DNA of 64,000 nt from JAICND01 sp040905905 (GCA_040905905.1 JBBDQN010000032.1:55268-119267); one strand, 5' to 3'; positions 28,739 to 36,396 are shown, counted from the first letter of the stretch. Notes: generated by a model from the sequence alone, not told the origin. A program made the numbers and translations.

Positions 28739-29598
28739 GGGAGTTCGAGACCCACCACCACGCCCCGTTCCGACCCGTCCTCCCCGGAAAACTGCCCGAC
28801 GAACAACTCCACCTGGCCACTGATGCCAGGGTCGGCTGTGGTGGAGAACGAGCCCCAGGTATCGCTGTAATCGGTGGCGTTGGTGACGTCCTGCAACAAG
28901 ACCGCGTCGTCCTGTCGAAAGGTATAGACAACGTTGGCCTCAAAAGGCCTTCCGTAACCCTCGATGAGGACGGGCACCGGACTCGGTCCGGCGAGTGGTG
29001 AAGTCAGAACCATCAGATCGCCGATCGCTGGAGCCCCGGCGTAGGTAGGCCCCCCTGGCTCTAACTCGACTACCACGCTGGCAGGTCCATTGGCGAGCGA
29101 GGCCCGGGCTATAGCTGGAGCAGTCAGGTGGAGATCGACAAAGAGGCTCCGATCTACCTTTCTGACTACAAAATACCGCCCCACCACCCGGGTCTCCACC
29201 AACTGATCGGTCACCGCGGTGGCGTCGAGGGCTAGGTGCACCCGGAGGATGGAGAGTTCCCGCAACAGCTCGATGGTTACCGATGGTGGGGTAGTGGCGG
29301 GGGCGCCCTGGTCGGTGACAAGCTCGATCGTGAACGTCTCGCAGCCGGGTTGGGCGTGCCAGGTGATGGCTCCGATCGACTCGGCGTCGGTACTGGGCTG
29401 GGCGATGTCGAGCACCCTGCCGGCTTCGACCATGGGATCTCCGTCGGGACAGGTGCTCGCCGGGGCTGTAACGGTCGTTGGGGGGGAAGGAGCAATCGAC
29501 GTTGCGGTGGTCGTGCTTGCGGTCGTACCGGTCGGTGCCGGCGGGCTACAGGCAACGATCAGCAGGCCGAAGATCGTCGCTGACTTACGAAGGTCCAT
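28735..29598 (-). CDS. Secreted lipoprotein with Gmad2-type Ig-like domain
   Basis: 287 residues. Signal peptide with lipobox (LLIVAC, Cys about residue 17), then a Thr/Pro-rich linker (to about 50), a middle domain (about 75-190) and a C-terminal Ig-like domain (SPLAGPSPVPVLIEGYGRPF ... YSDTWGSFSTT) resembling the Gmad2 domain first described in spore germination proteins. It probably sits on the outer face of the membrane. Start MDLRKSATIF at 29598; the upstream frame lacks a signal. Convergent with rimM (4-base overlap) and divergent from the RHH/DUF4097 cassette. Role unknown. Confidence 0.8.
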   Translation of the reverse strand: MDLRKSATIFGLLIVACSPPAPTGTTASTTTATSIAPSPPTTVTAPASTCPDGDPMVEAGRVLDIAQPSTDAESIGAITWHAQPGCETFTIELVTDQGAPATTPPSVTIELLRELSILRVHLALDATAVTDQLVETRVVGRYFVVRKVDRSLFVDLHLTAPAIARASLANGPASVVVELEPGGPTYAGAPAIGDLMVLTSPLAGPSPVPVLIEGYGRPFEANVVYTFRQDDAVLLQDVTNATDYSDTWGSFSTTADPGISGQVELFVGQFSGEDGSERGVVVGLELP

Positions 29599-29666
29599 GG
29601 GTTGGACAGACAGAATACCGGTCAAAAACGCTGTGGGCCCTGGGTTACAAGGAAATATCAGCAAAG

Positions 29667-29718
29667 TGACATTAACCCCTTGACAAAGTGACATTGATCT
29701 GACATCATGACAGTGTCA
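29667..29718. promoter_or_regulatory. Six-fold TGACA motif array (candidate operator)
   Basis: TGACA occurs at 29667, 29681, 29689, 29700 and 29708, and inverted (TGTCA) at 29714. The last two form the perfect palindrome TGACAGTGTCA. The pairs 29681/29689 and 29700/29708 have the same 8-base step and repeat with a 19-base period. The array spans the predicted promoter of the downstream cassette, whose second gene encodes a ribbon-helix-helix protein; such proteins often bind short direct repeats. Autoregulation is inference. Confidence 0.6.
29680..29708 (+). promoter_or_regulatory. Promoter of the RHH/DUF4097 cassette
   Basis: A perfect -35 TTGACA (29680-29685) and a CATCAT -10-like hexamer (29703-29708) are separated by exactly 17 bases. 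The -35 is embedded in the TGACA array, so a bound regulator would compete with RNA polymerase. The first open frame starts at 29736. Confidence 0.6.
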
Positions 29719-29735
29719 ACGAGAAGGAGAAAGAA

Positions 29736-29834
29736 ATGTTGGGCGGAAGTCTCATCACCATCGAAGCGATTCGCGGCCAGCGGTTCCCACAGACCCACAA
29801 GTGGGAGCGTCGGGTGTTCTTCAGCAAGCGATAA
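29736..29834 (+). CDS. 32-residue small ORF leading the RHH/DUF4097 cassette
   Basis: ATG at 29736 follows a good ribosome-binding site (AAGGAG at 29723-29728) and encodes 32 residues: MLGGSLITIEAIRGQRFPQT, then a basic end HKWERRVFFSKR. It ends 4 bases before the next start, so it may be a leader peptide coupling translation or a real small protein. It is the first ORF after the promoter. I do not recognise it; whether it is conserved decides the matter. Confidence 0.5.
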   Translation: MLGGSLITIEAIRGQRFPQTHKWERRVFFSKR

Positions 29835-29838
29835 GGGC

Positions 29839-30288
29839 ATGCAGACCTCAGCGATCCTTCACAATCTCGAGTCGGCCCTTGAATCCCAGCTGGCCCTGGC
29901 CGGCGCCGATCCCAACCTGGAGGCGGCCGGGCGGGCCATCCTGGCGGCGTTGCGACCGGCCCTCAAAGAGGCCGCTTTTGACCTGGCCGGACAGGCTGCC
30001 GAAGAAGTGCGGGCCCAGGTCAGCGGTCACCGGGTCGACCTCACGGTCGTCGACGGTGAACCCACTATCAGGATCACCCCAGAAGACCAACACATGGCAG
30101 CGTCCGTCGAGGAGGACTTTGACGCCCGCATCACCCTGCGGCTTCCCCCCTCCATCAAAGAGATCGTCGAACAGGCGGCCTCGGAGTCTGGTGATTCGGT
30201 CAATTCCTGGGTCGTCAAGGCCCTGTCTCGCCGGGTCTCGGGCTCGCGACCGTCACGCCGCAGGGTCAATGAGACTTTCGAAATATGA
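29839..30288 (+). CDS. Ribbon-helix-helix (HicB/Arc-like) regulator
   Basis: 149 residues. The C-terminal 45 residues carry an Arc/HicB-type ribbon-helix-helix (ARITLRLPPSIKEIVEQAA ... SVNSWVVKALSRRV) followed by a basic tail. The N-terminal 100 residues are Ala/Leu-rich, predicted helical (LESALESQLALAGADPNLEA) and of unknown fold. ATG 29839 begins right after the small ORF; the longer frame to 29707 would translate the ribosome-binding region. Overlaps the DUF4097 gene by 4 bases. Database names such as 'HicB family antitoxin' may apply, but no toxin gene is adjacent. Confidence 0.78.
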   Translation: MQTSAILHNLESALESQLALAGADPNLEAAGRAILAALRPALKEAAFDLAGQAAEEVRAQVSGHRVDLTVVDGEPTIRITPEDQHMAASVEEDFDARITLRLPPSIKEIVEQAASESGDSVNSWVVKALSRRVSGSRPSRRRVNETFEI

Positions 30289-31067
30289 GCCGGTACAGCT
30301 TCGTTTCGGGTTCCGTTCCCACGATCGAGGTCAGAGTCGCATCCGGGCGTCTGGATCTCGTGGAGTCGAGAGATCGCTCCATCACTGTTGACGTCAATGG
30401 ACGCGGTGCGGAGAACATCGTCGTAGAACAGAACGGTGACATCGTCACCATCCGCGAGGATCGCAACCGCTTTGGTGACCGGGCCGTCTCGTTGCGGGTG
30501 GCGGTCCCTCGCGGAACAGCGGCCGACATCACCGGCGCCTCCCTCGACGTGCATGCCCGGGCGTCGCTCGACAGGGTTAATGCTCGCACGGCCTCGGGTG
30601 AACTCGAGTTCGAGGACATAGGTTCAGGAGAGCTGCGATCGGCCTCGGGCGATGTCTCCATCGAACGCTGCGACGCTCGGTGTCAGATCAGCACGGCCTC
30701 TGGTGACATCCGGGTAGAGATAATCGGGGGAGACGCCATTATTGCAACTGCTTCGGGCGACATCCATATCGAACTGGCCAAGTCCCGGGTCGAAGCCAAG
30801 AGCGCCTCGGGAGACATCACTTTCGGGTGTTGCTCCGGCCACAGCGTCGAGGTCGTTTCGATGTCTGGAGACATCCGGATCGGCCTTCCGGAAGGCCGGG
30901 TGGTTGAAGCCTCCATGGACAGTCTCTCGGGGGAGGTGCGGCTACCATCGCGCCGGACCGCCGTTGGCGCAGACCCGGAAGGGGTCAGAGCAAGAGAAAC
31001 GGTCAAGCTGCGCCTCAAGACCGTATCGGGCGACATTCAGGTCAGCCGGGTGGAGCACACCAACTGA
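30285..31067 (+). CDS. DUF4097 beta-strand repeat protein (putative adhesin-like)
   Basis: 260 residues built of short repeats with the consensus T/SASGDI (TASGELEFEDI, SASGDVSIE, TASGDIRVE, TASGDIHIE, SASGDITF, SMSGDIRIG, TVSGDIQVS), which should form a right-handed beta-helix as in DUF4097 proteins. No signal peptide or membrane segment is visible, so it appears cytoplasmic. Translationally coupled to the RHH gene by a 4-base overlap. Function unknown; a sensing or scaffold role with the regulator is possible. Confidence 0.85.
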   Translation: MSRYSFVSGSVPTIEVRVASGRLDLVESRDRSITVDVNGRGAENIVVEQNGDIVTIREDRNRFGDRAVSLRVAVPRGTAADITGASLDVHARASLDRVNARTASGELEFEDIGSGELRSASGDVSIERCDARCQISTASGDIRVEIIGGDAIIATASGDIHIELAKSRVEAKSASGDITFGCCSGHSVEVVSMSGDIRIGLPEGRVVEASMDSLSGEVRLPSRRTAVGADPEGVRARETVKLRLKTVSGDIQVSRVEHTN

Positions 31068-31092
31068 TCACGTTCGGGGCCACAATGAGAGT

Positions 31093-32265
31093 GTGCAGCC
31101 CTACGACTCACCGGAGGAAGCGGCGTTCCGGCACGATGCCCGTTCCTGGCTGCTGGAAAACGCCAAACCTCACACGGCTCCGCCGATCGCTCCGTCGGCC
31201 ATCGTCGCCGAGTGGACCACCGAGGAGGAGGTCGAGAAACTGGCGGTGGCCCGGGCCTGGCAGCAGCAAAAATTCGACGCCGGATGGGCCGGGGTCGCCT
31301 GGCCCCGTGCCTACGGCGGTAGGGGCGGGACTCCCATCCAGCAGATCATCTTCGATCAAGAAGAGTCCGACTTCGACGTGCCTCGCGATGCCCTCATCGT
31401 TGGCCTGGGCTGGTGTGGCCCGGCGGTGTTGTTGCTGGGCAACGAGGAACAGCGCTACCGGTTGATTCGCCCGCTTCTCTCGGGCCAGGATGTGTGGTGC
31501 CAACTGTTCTCCGAACCCGGTGCGGGCTCCGACCTGGCGGGCCTCGCCACCAGGGCCGTGCAGGATGGTGATGAGTGGGTCCTTGACGGCCAGAAGGTGT
31601 GGACGACTTTTGCGCACTTGTCTGATTGGGGGCTGTGCATAGCCCGCACCGATCCTGACCAACCCAAACACCGCGGTTTGTCGGCCTTCGTCGTGGATAT
31701 GCGCTCGCCGGGCGTGGAGGCCCGGCCGGTACGCCAGATGACCGGTGCCGCGAACTACAACGAGGTATACCTCGACAATGTGCGAGTACCCGACTCGCAG
31801 CGGATCGGTTCCGTCGGTGACGGCTGGCGGGTGGTCATCACCACCTTCATGTTCGAACGGATGGGGATCCTGGTGGGACGCGGATGGATGCTGCAGGCGG
31901 CCCGCGGGTTGCTGACCGACGATCGCCGGGGCATTGACCAATGGACCCGCAACTGGATCAATGGAAGAGTCCTCGGATTCACCGGCCTCCGCCAACTCAC
32001 CTCCTTATCCCGGGGTGAGGTCCCCGGGCCGGAAGGCTCGCTCGGCAAGCTGGTCGGAACTCAAATACTTTCGGATCTGTACGCCCAGGCGATTGCCAAC
32101 CTGGGGGCGGCCGGGCTGCTGGCCGGAGTCGACGCACCTTTCGACGGCGATTGGCAGGATGCCTTCCTGGGCACCCCCGGCTTGCGAATCGGCGGCGGCA
32201 CCGACCAGATCCAGCGCAACATCATCGCCGAACGCGTGCTGGGACTGCCCAAAGACCCGGCATGA
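31093..32265 (+). CDS. Acyl-CoA dehydrogenase family protein
   Basis: 390 residues, typical length. FAD/substrate motif QLFSEPGAGSDLAGL (about 138-152), middle domain VWTTFAHLSDW, and C-terminal GTPGLRIGGGTDQIQRNIIAERVLGLPKDP. Electrons would pass to EtfAB (15.3-17.0 kb). GTG 31093 gives the expected N-terminus VQPYDSPEEAAFRHDAR; the frame upstream lies inside the DUF4097 gene. Its stop overlaps the trmD ATG (ATGA), so trmD is coupled to it. Confidence 0.92.
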   Translation: MQPYDSPEEAAFRHDARSWLLENAKPHTAPPIAPSAIVAEWTTEEEVEKLAVARAWQQQKFDAGWAGVAWPRAYGGRGGTPIQQIIFDQEESDFDVPRDALIVGLGWCGPAVLLLGNEEQRYRLIRPLLSGQDVWCQLFSEPGAGSDLAGLATRAVQDGDEWVLDGQKVWTTFAHLSDWGLCIARTDPDQPKHRGLSAFVVDMRSPGVEARPVRQMTGAANYNEVYLDNVRVPDSQRIGSVGDGWRVVITTFMFERMGILVGRGWMLQAARGLLTDDRRGIDQWTRNWINGRVLGFTGLRQLTSLSRGEVPGPEGSLGKLVGTQILSDLYAQAIANLGAAGLLAGVDAPFDGDWQDAFLGTPGLRIGGGTDQIQRNIIAERVLGLPKDPA

Positions 32266-32927
32266 AGATCAGCGTTGTCACCCTTTTCCCCGGGTACTTC
32301 TCGGGACCGTTGGCCACCTCCATGGTGGAGAGGGCTATCGCCAAAGGAGCCCTGGAGGTGGACCTGGTCGACCTGCGCACCTATGGCAAAGGTGCTCACC
32401 GCCAGGTCGATGATGCTCCGTTTGGAGGCGGGCCGGGGATGGTGTTGATGATCGAGCCGCTGGCGGCTGTCCTCGAACCTCTGGCTGGGAGTCATCGGGT
32501 CTATTTCTCGCCGGCGGGCACTCCCATCGACCAGCAGATGATCGATCGGTTTGCACTCCTCTCCCATTTGACTCTGCTCTGTGGCCGCTACGAAGGAGTC
32601 GATCAACGGGTTGTTGATCTCTTCATCGACGAAGAGGTATCCCTCGGCGACTTTGTCCTCGCCGGTGGCGAAGCGGCGGCAGCTGCGGTGATCGAGGCGG
32701 TAGCGCGTCTGCTTCCGGGCGTGGTCGGCAACCCCGGGTCGGTCGACACGGAGTCATTCCGCTCCGGCCTTCTCGAAGAACCTCACTACACCCGTCCGGC
32801 CGAGTTTCGGGGGTTTGCCGTTCCCGAGATCCTGTTGTCCGGCGATCATGCCCGCATCGAAGCGTGGCGCAGGCAACAACGAGAAGACCGCACCGCCACC
32901 CGCCGTCCCGATCTCCATGAGGATTGA
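32262..32927 (+). CDS. trmD: tRNA (guanine-N1-)-methyltransferase TrmD
   Basis: 221 residues. Makes m1G37 in tRNAs, preventing frameshifts. Trefoil-knot SPOUT features: YFSPAGTPIDQQ, LLCGRYEGVDQRV and GDFVLAGGEAAAAAVIEA, with DDAPFGGGPGM earlier. Family members usually have GDYVLSGGE, here a mild variation. ATG 32262 overlaps the acyl-CoA dehydrogenase stop. Slightly shorter than the E. coli enzyme at the C-terminus. Confidence 0.95.
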   Translation: MKISVVTLFPGYFSGPLATSMVERAIAKGALEVDLVDLRTYGKGAHRQVDDAPFGGGPGMVLMIEPLAAVLEPLAGSHRVYFSPAGTPIDQQMIDRFALLSHLTLLCGRYEGVDQRVVDLFIDEEVSLGDFVLAGGEAAAAAVIEAVARLLPGVVGNPGSVDTESFRSGLLEEPHYTRPAEFRGFAVPEILLSGDHARIEAWRRQQREDRTATRRPDLHED

Positions 32928-33010
32928 AGGCGTTTCTGGTTATCCAGTCTACGACTGATAACATTCCGGGTGTCTTCCGGTCAATCGGCCGGTTCTCCAA
33001 GGAGCAATCG

Positions 33011-33355
33011 ATGAACAAGCTTGAGATGCTCGGTGGCGCCTACGCGCGCACCGACATCCCCGAATTCAGACCTGGCGACAGTGTCAAGGTGCACGTCCGG
33101 GTCGTTGAGGGCAACCGTGAGCGGACCCAGGTCTTCGAAGGAGTAGTGATTGCCCGCAACGGGTCCGGTCTCGACTCCAGCTTCACCGTCCGCAGGATGA
33201 GCTTCGGGGTCGGAGTGGAGCGGGTGTTCCCCTTCAACGCACCAATCATCCAGAAGGTGGAAGTGGTGCGGCGTGGGGACGTGAGACGCTCCAAGCTCTA
33301 CTACCTCCGGGATCGAGTCGGCAAAGCCGCTCGTATCAAGGAGAAGCGCGACTGA
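33011..33355 (+). CDS. rplS: 50S ribosomal protein L19
   Basis: 114 residues, with FRPGDSVKVHVRVVEGNRER, QVFEGVVIARNG and RRGDVRRSKLYYLRDRVGKAARI typical of L19. AAGGAG (32999-33004) precedes the ATG at 33011. An in-frame ATG-like start at 32924 overlaps trmD and is rejected. The 83-base gap after trmD may contain its own promoter, though I see no strong hexamers. Confidence 0.96.
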   Translation: MNKLEMLGGAYARTDIPEFRPGDSVKVHVRVVEGNRERTQVFEGVVIARNGSGLDSSFTVRRMSFGVGVERVFPFNAPIIQKVEVVRRGDVRRSKLYYLRDRVGKAARIKEKRD

Positions 33356-34005
33356 GCGTCGAGGCCCGTACCACTGAACCCTCCCCCCGGAAGCAGGCGA
33401 AAAAACAGCGTCCTTTCTGGGTGGAGCTGCCGGTCTTGTTGCTCATCGCCCTGACGGTGGCGGTGGCGATCAAGACCTTCCTCGTCCAACCTTTCTACAT
33501 CCCGACCGAGTCGATGCTGCCCACCATCGAGGTGAACGATCGGGTGATGGTCTCCAAACTGAACTACCGCTTCGGGGATCCGCAGAGAGGTGACATCGTG
33601 GTGTTTCTGTCACCGCTCAACGGCGAGGACGACGCCAGTTTTCCAGAACGAGCAGTGCGAGTGGTCCTGGAGGCAGTGGGCATCCGCACCGCCTCGGCTG
33701 ACGACCTCATCAAGCGGGTCGTGGCGATCGCGGGCGACACGGTCGAGATCGACGATGGTCTCCTCTACATCAACGAAGTCGCCGTGGACGAGCCCTATCT
33801 GTTTGAGCAGGGAACCATGCCCGACTTCGGGCCAATCGAGGTCCCGGCCGAGAGTGTCTTCGTCATGGGCGACAACCGCGACGTCAGCTATGACAGTCGT
33901 CGGTTCGGGCCTATCTCCCTCACGAACGTGGTTGGCGAGGCCGTAGTCAGGATCTGGCCACTCGATCGCTTTGGCTCTGTCGATTCCGTCCCACCCGGCT
34001 CTTAA
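33352..34005 (+). CDS. lepB: Signal peptidase I, apparent CTG start
   Basis: 217 residues from CTG 33352; 194 from GTG 33421. One N-terminal membrane segment (LPVLLLIALTVAVAIKTFLV), catalytic Ser in YIPTESMLPT, catalytic Lys in LIKRVVAIAGD and the GDNRDVSYDSR box. CTG 33352 overlaps the rplS stop (CTGA) and has AAGGAG 8 bases upstream, while GTG 33421 has no ribosome-binding site and would delete the basic leader RKQAKKQRPFW before the membrane helix. It removes signal peptides outside the membrane. The rnhB gene often found next is absent. Confidence 0.93.
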   Translation: MSVEARTTEPSPRKQAKKQRPFWVELPVLLLIALTVAVAIKTFLVQPFYIPTESMLPTIEVNDRVMVSKLNYRFGDPQRGDIVVFLSPLNGEDDASFPERAVRVVLEAVGIRTASADDLIKRVVAIAGDTVEIDDGLLYINEVAVDEPYLFEQGTMPDFGPIEVPAESVFVMGDNRDVSYDSRRFGPISLTNVVGEAVVRIWPLDRFGSVDSVPPGS

Positions 34006-34015
34006 AACCGGGGGG

Positions 34016-34378
34016 ATGAAGCCCCCTTTTTGGCGTGATCGCCGGGCCACTGGTCGTTTGGCCGAAGAGTTGGCTGCCGAACTGCTGTTGCGCCACGGAG
34101 CCAGGATCGTGGCCCGCAACCTCGCGGTCAAAGGTGGCGAGGTGGACATCGTCGCCGAGATCGATCGCGTCAAGACGGTGGTGGAAGTCAGATCGGTCAC
34201 GACCCGGGAGAGTTTTGGCACTTTGCCATCTCCCCATCCGCTTGACGCCTTCGACGACGCTAAAGCCCGCCAGGTGCGGCGATTGGCAAACGCCCTTCTT
34301 TGCCGTCGGGTCGACCTGGTGGCGGTCCGGTTCCACGCTCGTGGGGTGGACCTCCATTGGGTGAAGAACATCGGGTAG
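34016..34378 (+). CDS. UPF0102 / YraN-family endonuclease-like protein
   Basis: 120 residues with the restriction-endonuclease-like core: RATGRLAEELAAELL, ARNLAVKGGEVDIVAE and VVEVRSVTTRESFG (E and V-E-V-R positions in place of the usual VEVK). ATG 34016 follows a G-run; the longer frame from 33971 lies in lepB. The family usually sits between lepB/rnhB and comM/dprA, as here apart from the inserted ABC genes. Biochemical role not settled. Confidence 0.88.
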   Translation: MKPPFWRDRRATGRLAEELAAELLLRHGARIVARNLAVKGGEVDIVAEIDRVKTVVEVRSVTTRESFGTLPSPHPLDAFDDAKARQVRRLANALLCRRVDLVAVRFHARGVDLHWVKNIG

Positions 34379-34392
34379 GGTGCCCGAAGCCA

Positions 34393-35292
34393 GTGTCCAC
34401 AGGTCCGAGTTCTGTAGCAATCGTCGTCGACGGTCTCCGCAAGAAATACAAACAGACCGTCGCACTCGACGGCCTCTCTTTTGAGGTGCCCGGTGGCGCT
34501 CTGACCGGTTTCCTGGGCCCCAACGGCGCCGGCAAAACCACCACGTTTCGGTCCCTTTTGGGTCTGACCAGACCCGACAACGGACGTATGGAGATCCTGG
34601 GAATGAAGGTCGGGGCCGAGACGGCCGAAATCGTCAAGCGGCTGGGAGCGGTGGTCGAGGAACCGGGCCTCGTGAAAGGTCTCAACGGACGGGACAACCT
34701 GCGGGTCGCGGCCTTGACCCTGGGACGGGGATCGGAGAGGATCGAGGAGATGCTCGACTTCGTCGGCCTTACCGATGCGGCAGGGCGGCGGGTGGACGGC
34801 TACTCGAAAGGCATGCGACAGCGACTGGCCTTGGGCGCCGCTCTGCTGGGCGACCCGGATTTGCTGTTTCTCGACGAGCCCTTGGACGGACTCGACCCGG
34901 CCGGCCAGTCCCAGATCAAGCAGAAGTTGCGAGAGTTGGCACAACAGGGCAAAACCGTCGTCGTTTCCTCGCACAACCTCAACGATGTCGAGGCGATCGC
35001 CGACCACGTGATCGTCATCAACCGCGGCAAACTCGTCTCAAGCGGCAGCCTCACCGATCTGCTGGGCAAAAGGGGGTTCAGGGTGGTGGCCGAGCCGCTC
35101 GCGGAGACAGCGAGGGTTCTCGAGGGAGCCGGTCTGAGGACCGCGATCGTTGACGGTGGTGTAGTTGTCGACACCGAGGACGGTTCTGTTGTCTCGAGGC
35201 TGTTGGCAAGTGCTGGGATCTATCCCTCCGAGCTGGTCCGGGACTCGGCCCGGCTCGAGCATGTTTTCCTCGAACTCACCGGCGGTACCTGA
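34393..35292 (+). CDS. ABC transporter ATP-binding protein (ABC-2 type)
   Basis: 299 residues from GTG 34393. Walker A GPNGAGKTTT (about 38-47), signature YSKGMRQRLALGAALL, Walker B LLFLDEPLDGLD and H-loop VVVSSHNLNDVE. The C-terminal ~85 residues resemble the accessory domain of drug/lantibiotic exporters. Pairs with the permease 3 bases downstream. The longer frame to 34300 overlaps yraN and is rejected; no strong ribosome-binding site precedes the GTG. Substrate unknown. Confidence 0.9.
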   Translation: MSTGPSSVAIVVDGLRKKYKQTVALDGLSFEVPGGALTGFLGPNGAGKTTTFRSLLGLTRPDNGRMEILGMKVGAETAEIVKRLGAVVEEPGLVKGLNGRDNLRVAALTLGRGSERIEEMLDFVGLTDAAGRRVDGYSKGMRQRLALGAALLGDPDLLFLDEPLDGLDPAGQSQIKQKLRELAQQGKTVVVSSHNLNDVEAIADHVIVINRGKLVSSGSLTDLLGKRGFRVVAEPLAETARVLEGAGLRTAIVDGGVVVDTEDGSVVSRLLASAGIYPSELVRDSARLEHVFLELTGGT

Positions 35293-35295
35293 GAG

Positions 35296-36066
35296 ATGGT
35301 CGGGCTACTGAGGGCCGAGTTGATCAAGCTGGTCAAACGGCGCACCTACTGGGTATTGCTGATCGTGCTGGCGGCTCTCACGGCTCTCCTCGCGTTCATA
35401 TTCTTTGTGCTTCCGCAGATCATCGGGGCCAGCGACGGCGAACAGGGTTTTCCCGATCTGCAAAAGCCCGACGCCTACATCTTTGGCGCTCAGCAGGTTT
35501 TGGGTCAGACCTGGTTTCCGTTGATCCTGGCGGTCATGTTCCTGGCCGGGGAGCTGGCGACCTCCACCTGGGCTACGGCTCTCACTCGCAATGCGCGCCG
35601 CTGGCAACACCTGGTGGCGCGATTGGTGGTTGTCACGGGCGGGGCCTGGGTGGCGATGTTGATCTCGATCGGAGCCTTCGGGGTGGCCACTTACCTATTC
35701 GCCGAGGGATCGGGTTTTCCGTCAGGCTCCGAGATCGTGGGTGTGGTCTGGAAGTCATTGCTGGTAATGACGACCTGGGTGGCGCTCGGGTTTGCGGCCT
35801 CGGCGTGGCTGCGGTCGGTGGGGCCCGCTATCGGAGCCGTACTGGCCTTCAGCTTCGGCGAGGGCTTGTTGGCCCTATGGGAGGGTTGGCGCAACGTTTC
35901 ATTGTCGATCCACACGAGCGCCCTTCTTGGCAGTCTCGACATCGGCGGGTTCGGCGAACTGCTGGGCGGGGACATCTCGTTCGGGCGCGGTCTGACGGTG
36001 GTCTTGGTCTGGGCGATGGTCTCGCTCTCGGCTGCCTGGGCGGGTCTTCAGCTCAAAGACGCCTGA
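35296..36066 (+). CDS. ABC-2 type transporter permease
   Basis: 256 residues with six hydrophobic segments (for example TYWVLLIVLAALTALLAFIF, WFPLILAVMFLAGELATSTW and the last TVVLVWAMVSLSAAWAGL). Follows its ATPase immediately. The ELATSTWATALTRNARRW loop resembles bacitracin/lantibiotic-type permeases. The last 19 bases overlap the convergent zinc-motif gene. The two genes interrupt the usual yraN-comM neighbourhood. Confidence 0.87.
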   Translation: MVGLLRAELIKLVKRRTYWVLLIVLAALTALLAFIFFVLPQIIGASDGEQGFPDLQKPDAYIFGAQQVLGQTWFPLILAVMFLAGELATSTWATALTRNARRWQHLVARLVVVTGGAWVAMLISIGAFGVATYLFAEGSGFPSGSEIVGVVWKSLLVMTTWVALGFAASAWLRSVGPAIGAVLAFSFGEGLLALWEGWRNVSLSIHTSALLGSLDIGGFGELLGGDISFGRGLTVVLVWAMVSLSAAWAGLQLKDA

Positions 36067-36251
36067 GCGCCCCGTCCAAAGCGGCGCCGCAACTCTTTGT
36101 ACCAGCAGCCGTGATGCCAATGGCGGCGGAGATCGGGTTCGTCGTCGGGAACCACCACCAGATGGAAGGTTCCGGGTGGGATCGTTGCCTGACAGCCGGG
36201 GCAGAGGTAGGCCTTGCGAGCAGCATACGGCTGCACCGGTGTGACAGTCAT
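36048..36251 (-). CDS. Small zinc-motif protein (67 residues)
   Basis: 67 residues with CPGC at 17-20 and HWHHGCW at 44-50, giving a likely Cys/His metal site, and a basic tail KELRRRFGRG. I recall similar short proteins in actinobacteria, often mislabelled ATP/GTP-binding protein. The ATG at 36251 overlaps the stop of the 36-residue gene upstream (ATGA), and the pair is divergent from the enoyl-CoA hydratase gene. Role unknown. Confidence 0.75.
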   Translation of the reverse strand: MTVTPVQPYAARKAYLCPGCQATIPPGTFHLVVVPDDEPDLRRHWHHGCWYKELRRRFGRGAQASLS

Positions 36252-36358
36252 CCCCAGATCGCCCATGCCAGAAGTCCCAGGATCAGGAGGATGGTCCCGG
36301 CCACGAGGGCCAGGTCGAGACGGTCCTTGCGGGCGGGCCGGAACGGGTTGAATCCCAC
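36248..36358 (-). CDS. 36-residue single-pass membrane protein
   Basis: GTG at 36358 encodes GFNPFRPARKDRLDLAL followed by a membrane helix AGTILLILGLLAWAIWG and stop. The NPFRP-basic-helix layout recalls tiny membrane proteins annotated in other actinobacteria. The stop overlaps the ATG of the zinc-motif protein by 4 bases. Too short for usual gene callers. An in-frame stop lies about 11 codons upstream, so the protein cannot be much longer. Confidence 0.65.
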   Translation of the reverse strand: MGFNPFRPARKDRLDLALVAGTILLILGLLAWAIWG

Positions 36359-36396
36359 CGGGTCGACGGTAATCGGTGCGGCTACCGTCCCCGATC

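Noticed and set aside
29839..30288. HicAB toxin-antitoxin system
   Set aside because: The RHH domain is HicB-like, but no HicA-type dsRBD toxin or other toxin gene is adjacent; the partner is a beta-helix protein.
30742..31092. Long N-terminal extension of the acyl-CoA dehydrogenase
   Set aside because: It lies in another frame of the DUF4097 gene; GTG 31093 gives the family-standard start.
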